Shown here: in pieces, positions 34,297 through 44,900 of the stretch | Layout: the number at the start of each line of letters is the position of its first letter | How positions within the stretch are numbered: the first letter of the stretch is position 1 | Source: Propionispora hippei DSM 15287 | Lineage (GTDB): Bacteria > Bacillota > Negativicutes > Propionisporales > Propionisporaceae | Direction of reading: 5' to 3' | Assembly (NCBI RefSeq): GCF_900141835.1 | Contig: NZ_FQZD01000019.1 | Span: forward strand, 1-64,000 | DNA: 64,000 nucleotides | Position numbers and translations under genes: made by a program | The notes under the pieces: generated by a model | Told to the model about the DNA's origin: nothing | The model's input: only the letters and a program-made list of their open reading frames with translations | Databases searched by the model: none

Positions 34297-35763
34297 GTGA
34301 AATCATTGGTGGTAAAAGTAACGGTATGGCTCTGCCTGCTGACCGGCTTCCTGTTGCCTGTTGCCTGGGGCCAGGACAATAAACCGGAAAAATGGGAAAA
34401 GAAACAATTGATTGTATATAACGGTGCCGTTCCGGCGAGGGAGACGGTGCTGAGCCGGGGACAGGAGCTATTGGTTCCGGTGCGGTTTGCGGCAAACTAC
34501 ATAGATCAACGGCTGTATTTTGACAGTGACGAAAGGAAGATGTACCTTTATCTGCCCCATCCGGAGTTCAGCCTGGAAACACCGGCACTGGATGGCCGGC
34601 TGTTTGAGGGTCTTACCTTGAATTTTCCGACCCGGCGCCTTGACGGGATTGACTATCTGAATTTGCAAGGGCTGCAAACCCTGCTGGGGATTCGTGTGGA
34701 AACGCAGGATGACGGGACGCTTGCTCTAACGCCGGAGCTGCGGAAAAAGCGCCGTTTGGCGGAAAAACGCCTTGCCTGGCAGCCGGCCGGGAAGCTTAAT
34801 CTGGTATGGGATGCGCTTGGCACGACAGTTCCGGCCGACGGGAAAGGGAAAAAAATAGCGGGTCTGGATATTGTGTCCCCAACCTGGTTTTCCATTAGCA
34901 GTGAAGGCGGACTGGTAAGCAGCAAGGCCGACGCGGCTTATGTGGAAGAGGCGCACCGGAAGGGCTATAAGGTGTGGGCGCTGATTAATAACAGCTTTGA
35001 CAAGGATCTGACCAGGCAGATTTTGCAGAGTGAGGCTGCCCAGGAGCGGGTGATCAGGCAGATGCTGGTGTATAGCAGCCTTTATCGCCTGGATGGCATC
35101 AATCTGGATTTTGAAAATATATACCGCGAGGACAAGGATAAGCTGACCCGGTTTGTCAGCCGTATCGCTGCCGTGCTTCGGGAGCAGGGAGTGGTGGTAT
35201 CGCTGGACATGACCGTACCGCAGGGATCGGATACCTGGTCCCAGTGCTATGACCGGAAGGGTCTGGCCGCTGTCGTCGACTATGTGATGGTCATGACCTA
35301 TGACGAAACCTGGCGTTCCAGTCCCCGGAGCGGTTCGGTGGCTTCATTGAACTGGGTGGAACGGGGGCTTCAGGCCACGCTGGCCGAAGTACCGGCGGAA
35401 AAACTGCTTTTAGGGTTGCCTTTTTATATGCGTGAGTGGGAGGAACCGGCCGACGGCCAAGGGCCTGCCAAGGCAACAACTCTGTCGATGGCGGACGCCG
35501 AACGCAAGATTAGGGAAAAGAACCTGACCCTTCAGTGGCTGGAAGATAAGGGGCAGTATTATACCGAGTATTACGAACAGGATAAACGCTATCGAATTTG
35601 GCTGGAAGATGAGCGGTCAATTGCCGCCAAGGTCGCTTTGGTCGGCCCCTATCGCCTGGCCGGTGTTGCCTCCTGGCGCAAGGGCTTTGAGCGGGAACCC
35701 ATCTGGCCTGTCATTCAGGCAGGGCTGCAGCCGGCGACCCACGAAGCAGTCAAGGCCAAGTGA
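34297..35763 (+). CDS. secreted glycoside hydrolase family 18 protein with Cu-amine-oxidase-like N-terminal domain
   Basis: 488 residues from the GTG at 34297, with AAAAGGAG upstream; the ATG at 34273 lacks a site. A signal peptide (VTVWLCLLTGFLLPVAWG) precedes a copper-amine-oxidase N1-like stalk domain (about 35-145: VPVRFAANYIDQRLYFD). The GH18 domain has LDGINLDFENIY, the DxxDxDxE motif with the catalytic Glu, and VDYVMVMTYDETW. Relatives are spore or cell-wall N-acetylglucosaminidases (YdhD/SleL-like). It probably acts on peptidoglycan together with the next gene. Confidence 0.88.
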   Translation: MKSLVVKVTVWLCLLTGFLLPVAWGQDNKPEKWEKKQLIVYNGAVPARETVLSRGQELLVPVRFAANYIDQRLYFDSDERKMYLYLPHPEFSLETPALDGRLFEGLTLNFPTRRLDGIDYLNLQGLQTLLGIRVETQDDGTLALTPELRKKRRLAEKRLAWQPAGKLNLVWDALGTTVPADGKGKKIAGLDIVSPTWFSISSEGGLVSSKADAAYVEEAHRKGYKVWALINNSFDKDLTRQILQSEAAQERVIRQMLVYSSLYRLDGINLDFENIYREDKDKLTRFVSRIAAVLREQGVVVSLDMTVPQGSDTWSQCYDRKGLAAVVDYVMVMTYDETWRSSPRSGSVASLNWVERGLQATLAEVPAEKLLLGLPFYMREWEEPADGQGPAKATTLSMADAERKIREKNLTLQWLEDKGQYYTEYYEQDKRYRIWLEDERSIAAKVALVGPYRLAGVASWRKGFEREPIWPVIQAGLQPATHEAVKAK

Positions 35764-35770
35764 ACCAACC

Positions 35771-35816
35771 AAGCGGCTTACCAGCCTGCGCCGTCAGTTT
35801 GGTAAGCCGCTTTTCT
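35771..35816 (+). terminator. terminator of the GH18 gene
   Basis: AAGCGGCTTACCA and TGGTAAGCCGCTT pair perfectly over 13 bp, followed by TTCTT. Confidence 0.85.
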
Positions 35817-35854
35817 TATCAGTGGCAAAAGCTTCGGAAACGGGGGAGGGTCAT

Positions 35855-36676
35855 ATGAACAACAAGTATCCGGTTTTTCTGCTCTGTGTATTGTTTTTTG
35901 CCACCTGTGTGGTGGGAACGATGTTTTGGGTATACCGCCAGACGGGGCCGGGGAATCGGGCGGCGGAAACAGCGGCTCAGCCGCTGAAAAAAGAGGTGAC
36001 GACAGCGCCGGAACCGCTACCTGCGGCGATTAAACTGGCGCCGGCGGCGCTGCCGGTTACCGGCGTGGCCGCGGCAGAGCCGGCCGTTGCCCTGACTTTT
36101 GACAGTAACCTGGGTAATTCCGGGGTGCCGTTGGTACTCGATCTGTTGGAAAAGCACGGCGTCCACGCCACCTTCTTCATTTCTGGACCGTGGGCAGAGG
36201 CCTATCCGGAAGAGACGATGCGACTGGTGTCCGGCGGGCATGAACTCGGGAATCATGGCTATGCCTATCAACCGGAACGAAGTGGCACGGTGGAAGGCAT
36301 GAAACAGGATTTGGCCCAAAGTGCGGCAGCAATTCAAAAGGTTGCCGGTGTGACAGTTCGGCTGTACCGGCCGGCCGGCGGACAGTTTACCCCAGCCGGC
36401 TTGCAGGCGGCGGCTGAACTGGGTTATCGGTCACTGGCCTGGGAAATCGACGCCATTGATCATGGCGGTCAGCAGGGGGAGGCCATTGTCGGCCGGGTAC
36501 TCCAGCAGCTTAAACCGGGCGCGGTGATTCGGATGCGGGTGGACGACGCCCAGTCCGCCGACGCGCTGGACAAGCTGCTGCCCCGTATCCTCTGGCAGGG
36601 CTACCGGATTATGCCTGCCGGCGAATTATTACAGCGCTATGGCGCGCAGGGGATGCGCTATGGCAAGGAGATGTAG
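35855..36676 (+). CDS. membrane-anchored polysaccharide-deacetylase-fold protein with altered metal site
   Basis: 273 residues from the ATG at 35855 (GGGGGAGGG upstream); the longer frame from 35609 overlaps the GH18 gene. One N-terminal helix (FLLCVLFFATCVVGTMFWVY) and an Ala/Pro linker precede the NodB-type domain. The usual TFDDG is TFDSN, the HxxxH motif reads GNHGYAYQ without the second His, and RPxxG is RPAGG. Two of three metal ligands are thus missing or changed, so catalysis is doubtful. The fold may bind glycan. Likely envelope-associated. Confidence 0.78.
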   Translation: MNNKYPVFLLCVLFFATCVVGTMFWVYRQTGPGNRAAETAAQPLKKEVTTAPEPLPAAIKLAPAALPVTGVAAAEPAVALTFDSNLGNSGVPLVLDLLEKHGVHATFFISGPWAEAYPEETMRLVSGGHELGNHGYAYQPERSGTVEGMKQDLAQSAAAIQKVAGVTVRLYRPAGGQFTPAGLQAAAELGYRSLAWEIDAIDHGGQQGEAIVGRVLQQLKPGAVIRMRVDDAQSADALDKLLPRILWQGYRIMPAGELLQRYGAQGMRYGKEM

Positions 36677-36691
36677 AACAGGAGACAGGAA

Positions 36692-37609
36692 ATGAGACTT
36701 TCTGAACAAGCCGTATATGGGCTGATGGTTTGTACCGCTCTTTTTTGGTCGGGCGCTTTTATTACCGGCAAAATGGCGGTGCAGCAATTTCCGGCCTTTG
36801 CGTTGACTTTTTTTCGTTTTTTATTTGCCTTACCCTTTATTTTTGCCATTTTATATGTAAAGCAGCGCCAGGACTGGCTGCCCAGCCGGCGGCAATGGAG
36901 ACCGCTGCTGGTGCTGGGCACGGTGGGAACTTTTTTGTATCACGGACTGTTTTTTTCCAGCCTTCATTATACGACGGCGATCAACTCGTCGCTGATCGGT
37001 GCGACCAATCCGATGGTAACAGCCCTGCTGGCGGCCGCCTTTTTTCACGACAGGCTCGGCTGGCGCCGGACGGCGGGGATTCTTCTATCCTTCGGCGGCG
37101 TGTTTTTGACTATTACCCGTGGCGACTGGCAGGTGGCTGCCACTTTACAGTTTAATACCGGCGATATGTTTATGTTTGCCGCAGTCTGGAGCTGGGCCGT
37201 TTATTCGGTGCTCAGCCGCGGCTACATGAAGCAGTACGGGCTTACGCCGCTGATGGTGACGGCCTACACCTTTCTGGTGTGCACGCTGGTGTCGGTGCCG
37301 TTCGTTCTTTGGGAAAGGCCGGTGGCTTATTTGCCTTTTACCACTTGGGGCGGCTGGCTGGCGATCTTATACATGGCCGTGTTTGCTTCGGTGCTGGGGT
37401 ATTTATTCCAGCTTATCGCCATACAAAAAATTGGTGCGCCGAAAACGGCCATTTTTATCAATCTTGTGCCGGTGTTTACCATGCTGCAGGCCCAATTGAT
37501 TCTGGGTGAGGCGGTTACCTGGCTGCAGCTTGTCAGCGCCGGTGTCATTATCGGCGGCGTGTATCTGACGACCAGTACCGTGCCGATCATAAAGCAGAGC
37601 TCGACTTAA
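36692..37609 (+). CDS. EamA (DMT superfamily) transporter
   Basis: 305 residues, ten predicted helices in two EamA repeats: LFWSGAFITGKMAVQQFPAFALTFFRF, then INSSLIGATNPMVTALLA, and in the second half FASVLGYLFQLIAIQKIGAPKTAIFINLVPVF. GAGACAGGAA precedes the ATG, 15 nt after the deacetylase-like gene. Exports small metabolites or amino acids; substrate unknown. Confidence 0.9.
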   Translation: MRLSEQAVYGLMVCTALFWSGAFITGKMAVQQFPAFALTFFRFLFALPFIFAILYVKQRQDWLPSRRQWRPLLVLGTVGTFLYHGLFFSSLHYTTAINSSLIGATNPMVTALLAAAFFHDRLGWRRTAGILLSFGGVFLTITRGDWQVAATLQFNTGDMFMFAAVWSWAVYSVLSRGYMKQYGLTPLMVTAYTFLVCTLVSVPFVLWERPVAYLPFTTWGGWLAILYMAVFASVLGYLFQLIAIQKIGAPKTAIFINLVPVFTMLQAQLILGEAVTWLQLVSAGVIIGGVYLTTSTVPIIKQSST

Positions 37610-37632
37610 TAAGGTATCAGGCCGCAGGATGG

Positions 37633-37670
37633 ACAGGCCGGCGGGACATTCTCGCCGGCCTGTTGTTTTA
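37633..37670 (+). terminator. terminator of the EamA gene
   Basis: ACAGGCCGGCG and CGCCGGCCTGT pair perfectly over 11 bp, then TGTTTTA. Confidence 0.85.
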
Positions 37671-37709
37671 GTGGCCGGCGATGAGAGAAAAGACAAGGAG
37701 CGAGGAACG

Positions 37710-38861
37710 ATGCGGTTTTTACATACGGCAGACTGGCATTTGGGGCGTATTTTCCACGGGGTGCAGCTTGTGGAGGATCAGGCCTATGTGCTGCAGCAGT
37801 TTTTACAATTGGTCAAAGAGGTAAAGCCCGATGCAATCCTGCTGGCCGGCGACATATACGACCGGGCGGTGCCGCCCACCGAGGCAGTGCGGCTGCTGGA
37901 TGATACGTTGGCCGAGCTGCTGCTGGGGCTAAAGATACCGGTCATTATGATTGCCGGCAATCACGACAGCCCGGAACGGCTGGGCTTTGGCAACCGGCTG
38001 CTGGCGCAGCAGGGACTGCATGTGGTAGGCAGTTTGCCGGAAAATCTGTCACCGGTCATCCTGGCCGATGAGCATGGGCCGGTGTATATTGCGCCGCTGC
38101 CCTACGCCGAACCGGCAATGGTTCGCTCGGTGTGGCAAGGCGATGCGGCTTCCCATGAGGCGGCCCTGCAAACGATGATCAGTCATGTCCTGGCAACCGT
38201 GCCGGCCAGGGCGCGCAAGGTGGCCGTTGCCCATGCCTTTGTGGCCGGCGGTCTGGAAAGTGAGTCCGAACGGCCGTTGTCGGTCGGCGGCAGCGGTGCT
38301 GTAAGCGCCGCCTTGTTCGACGCGTTCCACTATACCGCGCTGGGACATTTGCATAATTCCCAGCCGGCCGGCGGCGACCGTGTTTTATATTCCGGTTCGT
38401 TGCTGAAGTATTCCTTTGGCGAGGCCAGCCAGCAAAAGGGCATCAATCTGGTAGAACTGAATGCCGCCGGCGCCGTAAAAGTTGAGCGGCTGTCCTTGCG
38501 GCCCCGCCGGGATGTGCGCTGCTTGCAGGGAACTTTTGCCCAGCTCTTGGCGGCCGCGCCCGACAGTGCGGAACGGGAGGATTATCTGATGGTTACCCTG
38601 ACTGACGGGCAGCCGGTATTGGACGCCCGCAGTCGGCTCAATGCGGTCTATCCAAACCTGCTGGACTTTGATTATAGTCGATTAAACCGCAGCGGCGAGT
38701 TGAAGGGTCCGGCTGCGGACCATCGCCGTCTGAACGAAGGTGATTTATTCGCGGCCTTTTTTGAACAGATGACGGGGGACGGGCTGGCGGCAGAGCAGGA
38801 ACACAGCTTCCGGACGGTGCTGGATGAACTGTACCGGGAATTGCGGGAGGTGAAGTCATGA
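37710..38861 (+). CDS. sbcD: exonuclease SbcCD subunit D
   Basis: 383 residues from the ATG at 37710 (CAAGGAGCGAGG upstream); the ORF opens earlier inside the previous terminator. Metallophosphoesterase motifs are TADWHLGR, LAGDIYDR, GNHDSPERLGF, HAFVAGG and ALGHLHNSQ. It is the nuclease of the SbcCD complex, which opens hairpins and blocked DNA ends. The stop overlaps sbcC by ATGA. Confidence 0.95.
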   Translation: MRFLHTADWHLGRIFHGVQLVEDQAYVLQQFLQLVKEVKPDAILLAGDIYDRAVPPTEAVRLLDDTLAELLLGLKIPVIMIAGNHDSPERLGFGNRLLAQQGLHVVGSLPENLSPVILADEHGPVYIAPLPYAEPAMVRSVWQGDAASHEAALQTMISHVLATVPARARKVAVAHAFVAGGLESESERPLSVGGSGAVSAALFDAFHYTALGHLHNSQPAGGDRVLYSGSLLKYSFGEASQQKGINLVELNAAGAVKVERLSLRPRRDVRCLQGTFAQLLAAAPDSAEREDYLMVTLTDGQPVLDARSRLNAVYPNLLDFDYSRLNRSGELKGPAADHRRLNEGDLFAAFFEQMTGDGLAAEQEHSFRTVLDELYRELREVKS

Positions 38862-41800
38862 GACCGTTGGCGTTGATCATGCAGGCCTTTGGACCCTATG
38901 CCGATAGCCAGACGATTGATTTTGCCGATCTAAAGGGGCGGTCGTTTTTCCTAATTCACGGGCCTACCGGCGCCGGTAAAACAACCATCCTTGACGGCAT
39001 TTGCTTTGCCTTGTACGGGACGGCCAGCGGCAGCCAGCGGGAGGGGAAATCACTGCGCAGCGATTACGCGCTGCCCGAATCGGTTACCGAAGTGAGCTTT
39101 TCCTTTGCGCTAGGGGAAAACCGCTACCGCATCCGGCGCCATCCCGAACAACTGCGGCCTAAAAAACGGGGTGACGGCACTACCCGCATGGATGCCGGTG
39201 CCGAGCTATGGCAGGAAAACGCCGAACCGGAGCGCCTGCTGGCGGCCGGCTGGAGTGATGTTACCCAGAAGGTGGAGGCTTTGCTGGGGTTTAAAAGCAG
39301 TCAATTTCGTCAGGTGGTGCTGCTGCCGCAGGGAGAGTTCCGCAAATTACTGACAGCTAATTCCGCCGAACGGCAGGAGATTTTGCAGACCCTGTTTAAA
39401 ACCGATTTGTACCGGGCTATTGAAGAAAAGCTGAAACAAAAGGCCCAGGAGATAAAAAAGCAGTTTGACCGGCAGGATGCCGAATGGCGCTGGATTTTAC
39501 AGGAAGCCGGCCTGAACGACCGGGAGGCACTGACTGACCGGCTGGCGGCGCACCGGGAGGAACTGGCGGTCATAAACGCGGATGGTGAGGCAGCGGCCGG
39601 GTTGGTCCGGCAGACTCAGGAACGGCTCACAGCGGCACAGCTTGTAGCCCAGAAGTTTGCCGAGCAAGAAGCAGCCGACCGAAAAAAAGTCGAGCTGGCG
39701 GCCAAGGTGCCTGTGGTGGAGGAAAAGCGGCAAGAACTGGCCCAGGCACAGAAGGCGGCCGAACTGTTGGACGCGGAAGCCGCTCTGCGTCAGGGCAGCG
39801 AGGACTGCTTGGCCTTGCAGACGGCACAAAAGCAGCAGGAACAGGCACTTACGGCGGTGCGCCAGGAATATCGCCGGGCTGAGCTGGCGCTGGCAGCCGA
39901 AGAAGGCCGGGAGCAGGAGCGCAGCCAGGCGGCGCAGCAGGTACTGCTGCTGCAGCAGATGGAAGAGAAACTGAACAGGCTGAACGAAGCGCGGCAGCTT
40001 GTTGCGCAGCGCCAGCAGGCAGAACAAAAAGCAACTGCCTGGCGGGAAGCATGCCAAAGCCAAGCGACCGCTTTGACCGGGCTTGTGGAAGCGCAGCAGG
40101 CTGTTTGTCAGGAAAAAGCTGCTCTGGCAGCGCAGACTGCCGGACTGGAAGCTGCCCTGCGGGAAGTGAGATACCTGTTGGACAGACGGCTGGCCTGGGA
40201 TGAAATCCGGCTTGCCGCCGCACAGGCTGAAAAGCGGCAGGTCGCGGCGGATCATGGTGCCGTCCGGCTGGCCGAGTCTTACGAAGCAGCCAAAAGCCTG
40301 CTGGCCGAGTTGCAGGAGGACTGGATGAACGGACAGGCTGCTTTGCTGGCGGCTAAGCTGGAGCAGAGTTCTCCCTGTCCCGTTTGCGGTTCGTGCCGGC
40401 ATCCCCGGCCGGCTGTGGCGGCGCAGACGATACCGGATGAAACTGTTGTAAAGCGTCAGCAAATGACGGCAAACGCCCTGGAAAAGGAGCTAACCGCCGC
40501 CCGGGAAGCGCTGGCGGCCTGCCAGGCTGAGTACCGGTCGCTGGCGGAGCGGCAGCAGGAGGCGGGAACGCAGTTAGGACACCTGGTGGAAGCCGATCCG
40601 GACGAGCTTAAGGTCCGGCAGCGGGACCTGCAGCGGCAGTATGAAGAGACGCTGGCAGCTGGCCGCCGGCTGCCGGTAGAGCGGCAGGAACTGGAGCAGC
40701 GGGAAACAGCACGAGGTAAAGCGGCAGAGGCGCTGGAAGCGGCGGAAGCAGCCTGGCGTCAGGCCGGACAGGCGCTGCAGGCGGCCGGGGCTATCCTGCA
40801 GGAACGGGAAGCGGCGGTGCCGGCGGCTTACCGGCCCGATGGGGCGCTGCAGACAGCCCGGCTCACAGCGGAAAGGGCAGCCAGGGCGTTGGCGGAGCGC
40901 CTGCAGCAGGCGCAGCAGGATAAGGCGCGGCTGGCAGCGGCGCTGGCCAAGGCGGAAACCTCGCTGGCCTATGTGCAGGACAGTCTGAGACAGGCGGAAA
41001 CCCGGCTGGCAACCGGCCAGGCGGCGTTTGACGAGCGGCTGCGCCAGGCCGGGTTTACCTCCTTCGAGGCATACCGGCAGGCTAAGAAGTCGCCCGACTA
41101 TCTGATGAAATTGCAGCAAAGGCTGGAAGCCTTTGATAAGGAATATCTCGTTGCCTGTGAACGGGCTGAACAGACGGCAGCCGTTATAGCCGGGCTGACC
41201 GCTCCCGACCTGGAGGTTTTAGCTGGCGAAGCGGCGGCGGCGCAGGCTGTCCAGCAGGATTTGCTGGCAAAAAGAACGACTGTTGCCCTGCAGACCGAGC
41301 GGGAAGAACGGTGGCTGCAGGAACTGACAAAACGGGAGACGGACATGGCCGAACTAAATGCAAGCTATGGACTAATCGGCCGGCTGGCGGAAGTGGCCAA
41401 CGGCAATAACGATTATAAGCTGACCTTCCAGCGGTTCGTGTTGGGGGCGCTGCTGGATGATGTGGCCGAAGCCGCCAACGAACGGCTGAAAATGATGAGC
41501 CGGGGACGGTATCTTTTGCAGCGGACGATGGAACGGGCCCGGAAAAACGCCGCCGGCGGCCTGGAGCTGGAGGTATTTGACAACCATACCGGCCATGCCC
41601 GGCCGGTCGGCACCCTGTCAGGCGGTGAGACTTTTTTAGCCTCGCTGTCGCTGGCTCTGGGGCTGGCCGATGTGGTCCAGTCTTACGCCGGCGGCGTCCG
41701 GCTGGATACTATTCTAGTCGATGAGGGCTTTGGGACACTGGACCCGGAAACGCTGGATTTTGCTATTAAAGCCTTGTTGGATTTGCAGCAGGGCGGCCGG

Positions 41801-41908
41801 CTGGTCGGCATTATCTCTCATGTTCCCGAATTGAAGGAGCGGATTGACGCCAGGCTGGAAATCAGCCGCGCTGCCAGGGGAAGCCGGGCAGAGTTTAACA
41901 TAGGATAG
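38858..41908 (+). CDS. sbcC: exonuclease SbcCD subunit C (SMC-like ATPase)
   Basis: 1016 residues. Walker A GPTGAGKTTILDGI is at the N-terminus, with long Gln/Ala/Glu-rich coiled coils on both sides of the zinc hook CPVCGSC (around residue 506). Signature TLSGGETFLASLSLALGLAD and Walker B TILVDEGFGTLD are at the C-terminus. It dimerises through the hook and powers SbcD. The coiled-coil coding region generates many false ORFs on the other strand. Confidence 0.95.
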   Translation: MRPLALIMQAFGPYADSQTIDFADLKGRSFFLIHGPTGAGKTTILDGICFALYGTASGSQREGKSLRSDYALPESVTEVSFSFALGENRYRIRRHPEQLRPKKRGDGTTRMDAGAELWQENAEPERLLAAGWSDVTQKVEALLGFKSSQFRQVVLLPQGEFRKLLTANSAERQEILQTLFKTDLYRAIEEKLKQKAQEIKKQFDRQDAEWRWILQEAGLNDREALTDRLAAHREELAVINADGEAAAGLVRQTQERLTAAQLVAQKFAEQEAADRKKVELAAKVPVVEEKRQELAQAQKAAELLDAEAALRQGSEDCLALQTAQKQQEQALTAVRQEYRRAELALAAEEGREQERSQAAQQVLLLQQMEEKLNRLNEARQLVAQRQQAEQKATAWREACQSQATALTGLVEAQQAVCQEKAALAAQTAGLEAALREVRYLLDRRLAWDEIRLAAAQAEKRQVAADHGAVRLAESYEAAKSLLAELQEDWMNGQAALLAAKLEQSSPCPVCGSCRHPRPAVAAQTIPDETVVKRQQMTANALEKELTAAREALAACQAEYRSLAERQQEAGTQLGHLVEADPDELKVRQRDLQRQYEETLAAGRRLPVERQELEQRETARGKAAEALEAAEAAWRQAGQALQAAGAILQEREAAVPAAYRPDGALQTARLTAERAARALAERLQQAQQDKARLAAALAKAETSLAYVQDSLRQAETRLATGQAAFDERLRQAGFTSFEAYRQAKKSPDYLMKLQQRLEAFDKEYLVACERAEQTAAVIAGLTAPDLEVLAGEAAAAQAVQQDLLAKRTTVALQTEREERWLQELTKRETDMAELNASYGLIGRLAEVANGNNDYKLTFQRFVLGALLDDVAEAANERLKMMSRGRYLLQRTMERARKNAAGGLELEVFDNHTGHARPVGTLSGGETFLASLSLALGLADVVQSYAGGVRLDTILVDEGFGTLDPETLDFAIKALLDLQQGGRLVGIISHVPELKERIDARLEISRAARGSRAEFNIG

Positions 41909-41931
41909 GACAGGTGAAGGAGGAGCCATGT

Positions 41932-44900
41932 ATGGGTATGACAATTGTGCTGGGCGGTGCCGGCACGGGGAAAAGCCGCTGGTGCCGGGAAGCCATTCGC
42001 CAGCGATTGCGGCAGTCGGCTGAGGGACAGCCGTTGCTGCTCTTGTTGCCGGAACATGCCACCTTCCAGGCCGAGTGGGAACTGGCCAAAACCCCCGGTC
42101 TATTCGGTTTTGCCAGAGCTCATGTCCTGGGTTTCCGCCGGTTTGCCCATCGGGTACTCCTGGAGACCGGCGGTGCGGTGCGGCCGCATATTACCGAGTT
42201 GGGCAAGAAACTGGTGCTGAGCAGGCTGCTGCGGGAGCACCGGGATGAACTGACTGTTTTCCGGCAGGCCGCCGGTCAGCGGTCTTTTGCCGAAACGCTG
42301 GCCGGCATGATCAAAGAATTCAAGGCCTATGCCGTCGAGCCGGAGGCGCTCTTGGCGGCGCAGCAGGGGTTGCAGCCGTCGTCTCTGACGGATAAACTGC
42401 GGGACTTATATTTGCTTTATCATGATTTTGAAGTATTTATGCAATCAAAATATACCGATCCGGAGGATTTTCTCCAGCTTCTGGCGGACAATCTGGAGCG
42501 GTCTTCGCTGGCTCAGGGAGCCGAGGCTTGGCTTGACGGGTTTTCCTGGTTTAATCCCCGGGAAATGGCCGTGCTGACCCGGCTGTGCCGTACGGCTGCC
42601 GCGGTGACGGTGACACTTTGTCTGCCTGAACCTGGTGCCGCAGCTCATCAAGAAGAGACAGGCATCTTTCACCGCCAGTGGAACACGTTGAATAAGCTGC
42701 GGCTGCTGGCCGCTGAATGCGGGATTCCCATCCGGGAAGTGGTGCTGCCGCCGGGACGGCGCTTTGCGGCGCAGCCGGAGCTGGCTCATCTGGAGCAGCA
42801 CCTATTTCGCTTTCCGGCGCCGGTCTGGCAGCAGGCGGCACCGGTTTTGTTGCTGGCGGAAGCGGCCAACCGCCGGGTGGAGGTGGAAGGCATGGCCCGG
42901 GATATGATCGCCCGGTGCCGCGAGGACGGTTACCGCTGGCGGGAGATGGCCGTGCTGCTGCGGGATATGGAAAGTTACTCCGAACTGGTGGAAACGGTGC
43001 TGACCGATTATCAGATTCCTTTTTTCAGCGACCGGCATCGCCAGGCGGTGCATCATCCGCTGGCCGAGCTTATCCGTTCGGCTTTGGAGACGGTCACCGG
43101 ACGCTGGAACTACGAGGCGGTATTCCGCTGCCTGAAAACCGATTTCTTTCCGCTGCCCCGCGAGGCGATTGACCAGTTGGAAAACTACGTGCTGGAATTT
43201 GGCATCGGCGGTTCTCTGTGGACCAAGCCGGAGCCATGGCGTTTTGTCCGGCGCTTCTCACTGGGCGAGGAGGCTGAGCTGAACGACAGCCAGCTTGATT
43301 ACCTGGACGCTATCCATGCCAGCCGGCTGGCGGTGTCAGCGCCGCTGCTGGCGTTGTCCGACCGGTTAAAGCAGGCCGGACAGGTGCGTGAACTGGCGGC
43401 GGCAGTATACTATTTTCTGGAGGAGCTGCAGGTTCCCGAGCAAGTGGAAAATTGGGCTGTCAGAGACGAACAGGCCGGCGAACTTGACAGTGCCCGGGAA
43501 CACCGTCAGATTTGGGCGGCTGTAGTGGAACTCCTGGAGCAGGTGGTGGAAACCTGCGGTGACTTGACGATGACGGCGGAAGACTTTCTGGCGCTGCTGC
43601 AGGACGGCTTGGACAGTCTGCGCCTGCAGCTTATTCCGCCGGGGCTCGATCATGTGACCATTGCCGATCTGGAACAGAATACGGTGGACAATGTCCGGGC
43701 GGTCTATCTACTTGGTGTCAATGACGGCGTTTTACCGCGCCGGGGTCGTGGCGAAGGGCTCTTAAGCGACCAGGACAGGGCGCTGATGGCGTCCTCCGGG
43801 GTTGAACTGGCACCGGGGGCGGCGGCCGATAATTTTGCCGAACGCTATACCGTTTATACCGCGCTGACCCGGAGCCGGCAGCGTTTGTGGGTGAGCTATC
43901 CGCTGGCTGACGAAGAGGGCAAGGGGCTGACGCCGTCGCTCTTAATCAAGCGTCTGCGTCAGCTGTTTCCCCGCTTGCCGCTGACGACGCTGCCGGCTGA
44001 GCCGCCGGAGGGGCGGGCCAGCGAGTATATCGCCCAGCCACAGCGCAGCGTGGCAGCCCTGGTTGCCGCCATTCGCCGCTTCAAAACCGGTGAGGTCATT
44101 CAGCCGGTGTACTGGGATGTCTACAACTGGGCGCTGGGCCGGCCTGAACTGCGTTCTTATCTGGAGCTGGCGGTGGCCGGGCTGTTTCATAACAATCAGG
44201 CGCTGCCGCTCAGCCGGGAACTGGCCGGGCAACTGTATCCCCATAACAAGAAGCTGCGGGGCAGCGTGACCCGACTGGAAAGCTTCCGGGCCTGTCCGTT
44301 CCGCCATTTCGCCCGGTATGGGCTTACCCTTAAGGAACGGGCCGTTTTTCGCCTGCAGCCGCTCGACCTGGGTCAGTTTTTGCATGCGGCGTTAAAGTCC
44401 TTTGGCGAGCAGGCGGTACAAAGCGGCCGTGGCTGGGGTGAGATCGGTGATGATGAATGCCGGACCATCTGTGGCCGGATTGTGGGGGAACTGATTCCTA
44501 AGCTGCAAAATGAGATTTTGTTAAGCACCGGCCAATACCGCCATATTACCCGTCGACTGGAAGGTACGGTCAAGCGGGCCGTGCAGCGGCTGGTGGAATT
44601 CGACCGGGCCAGCGGTTTTAAGCCGGTGGCGCTGGAGCAGTCTTTCGGCCAGGGCCAGGCCGACCTGCCGGCACTGGTTTATTCTCTGTCCGGCGGATTG
44701 GAGCTGGAGCTGGTCGGGCAGATTGACCGCCTGGACTGCGCGCTTCACAACAACAGTTATTATATTCTGGTCATTGACTATAAATCGGGCGGCGCCTGGC
44801 TGACCCTGCCCGAGGTGTATTACGGCCTGAAGCTGCAGCTTTTGACCTATCTATTAGCGGCGCGGGGCGCCGGACAGCTTTTGTTTGCCGGTAAGGACTG

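Noticed and set aside
39497-40462. Long minus-strand frames within sbcC
   Set aside because: Antisense of Gln/Ala/Glu-rich coiled-coil codons; no start signals or family motifs.
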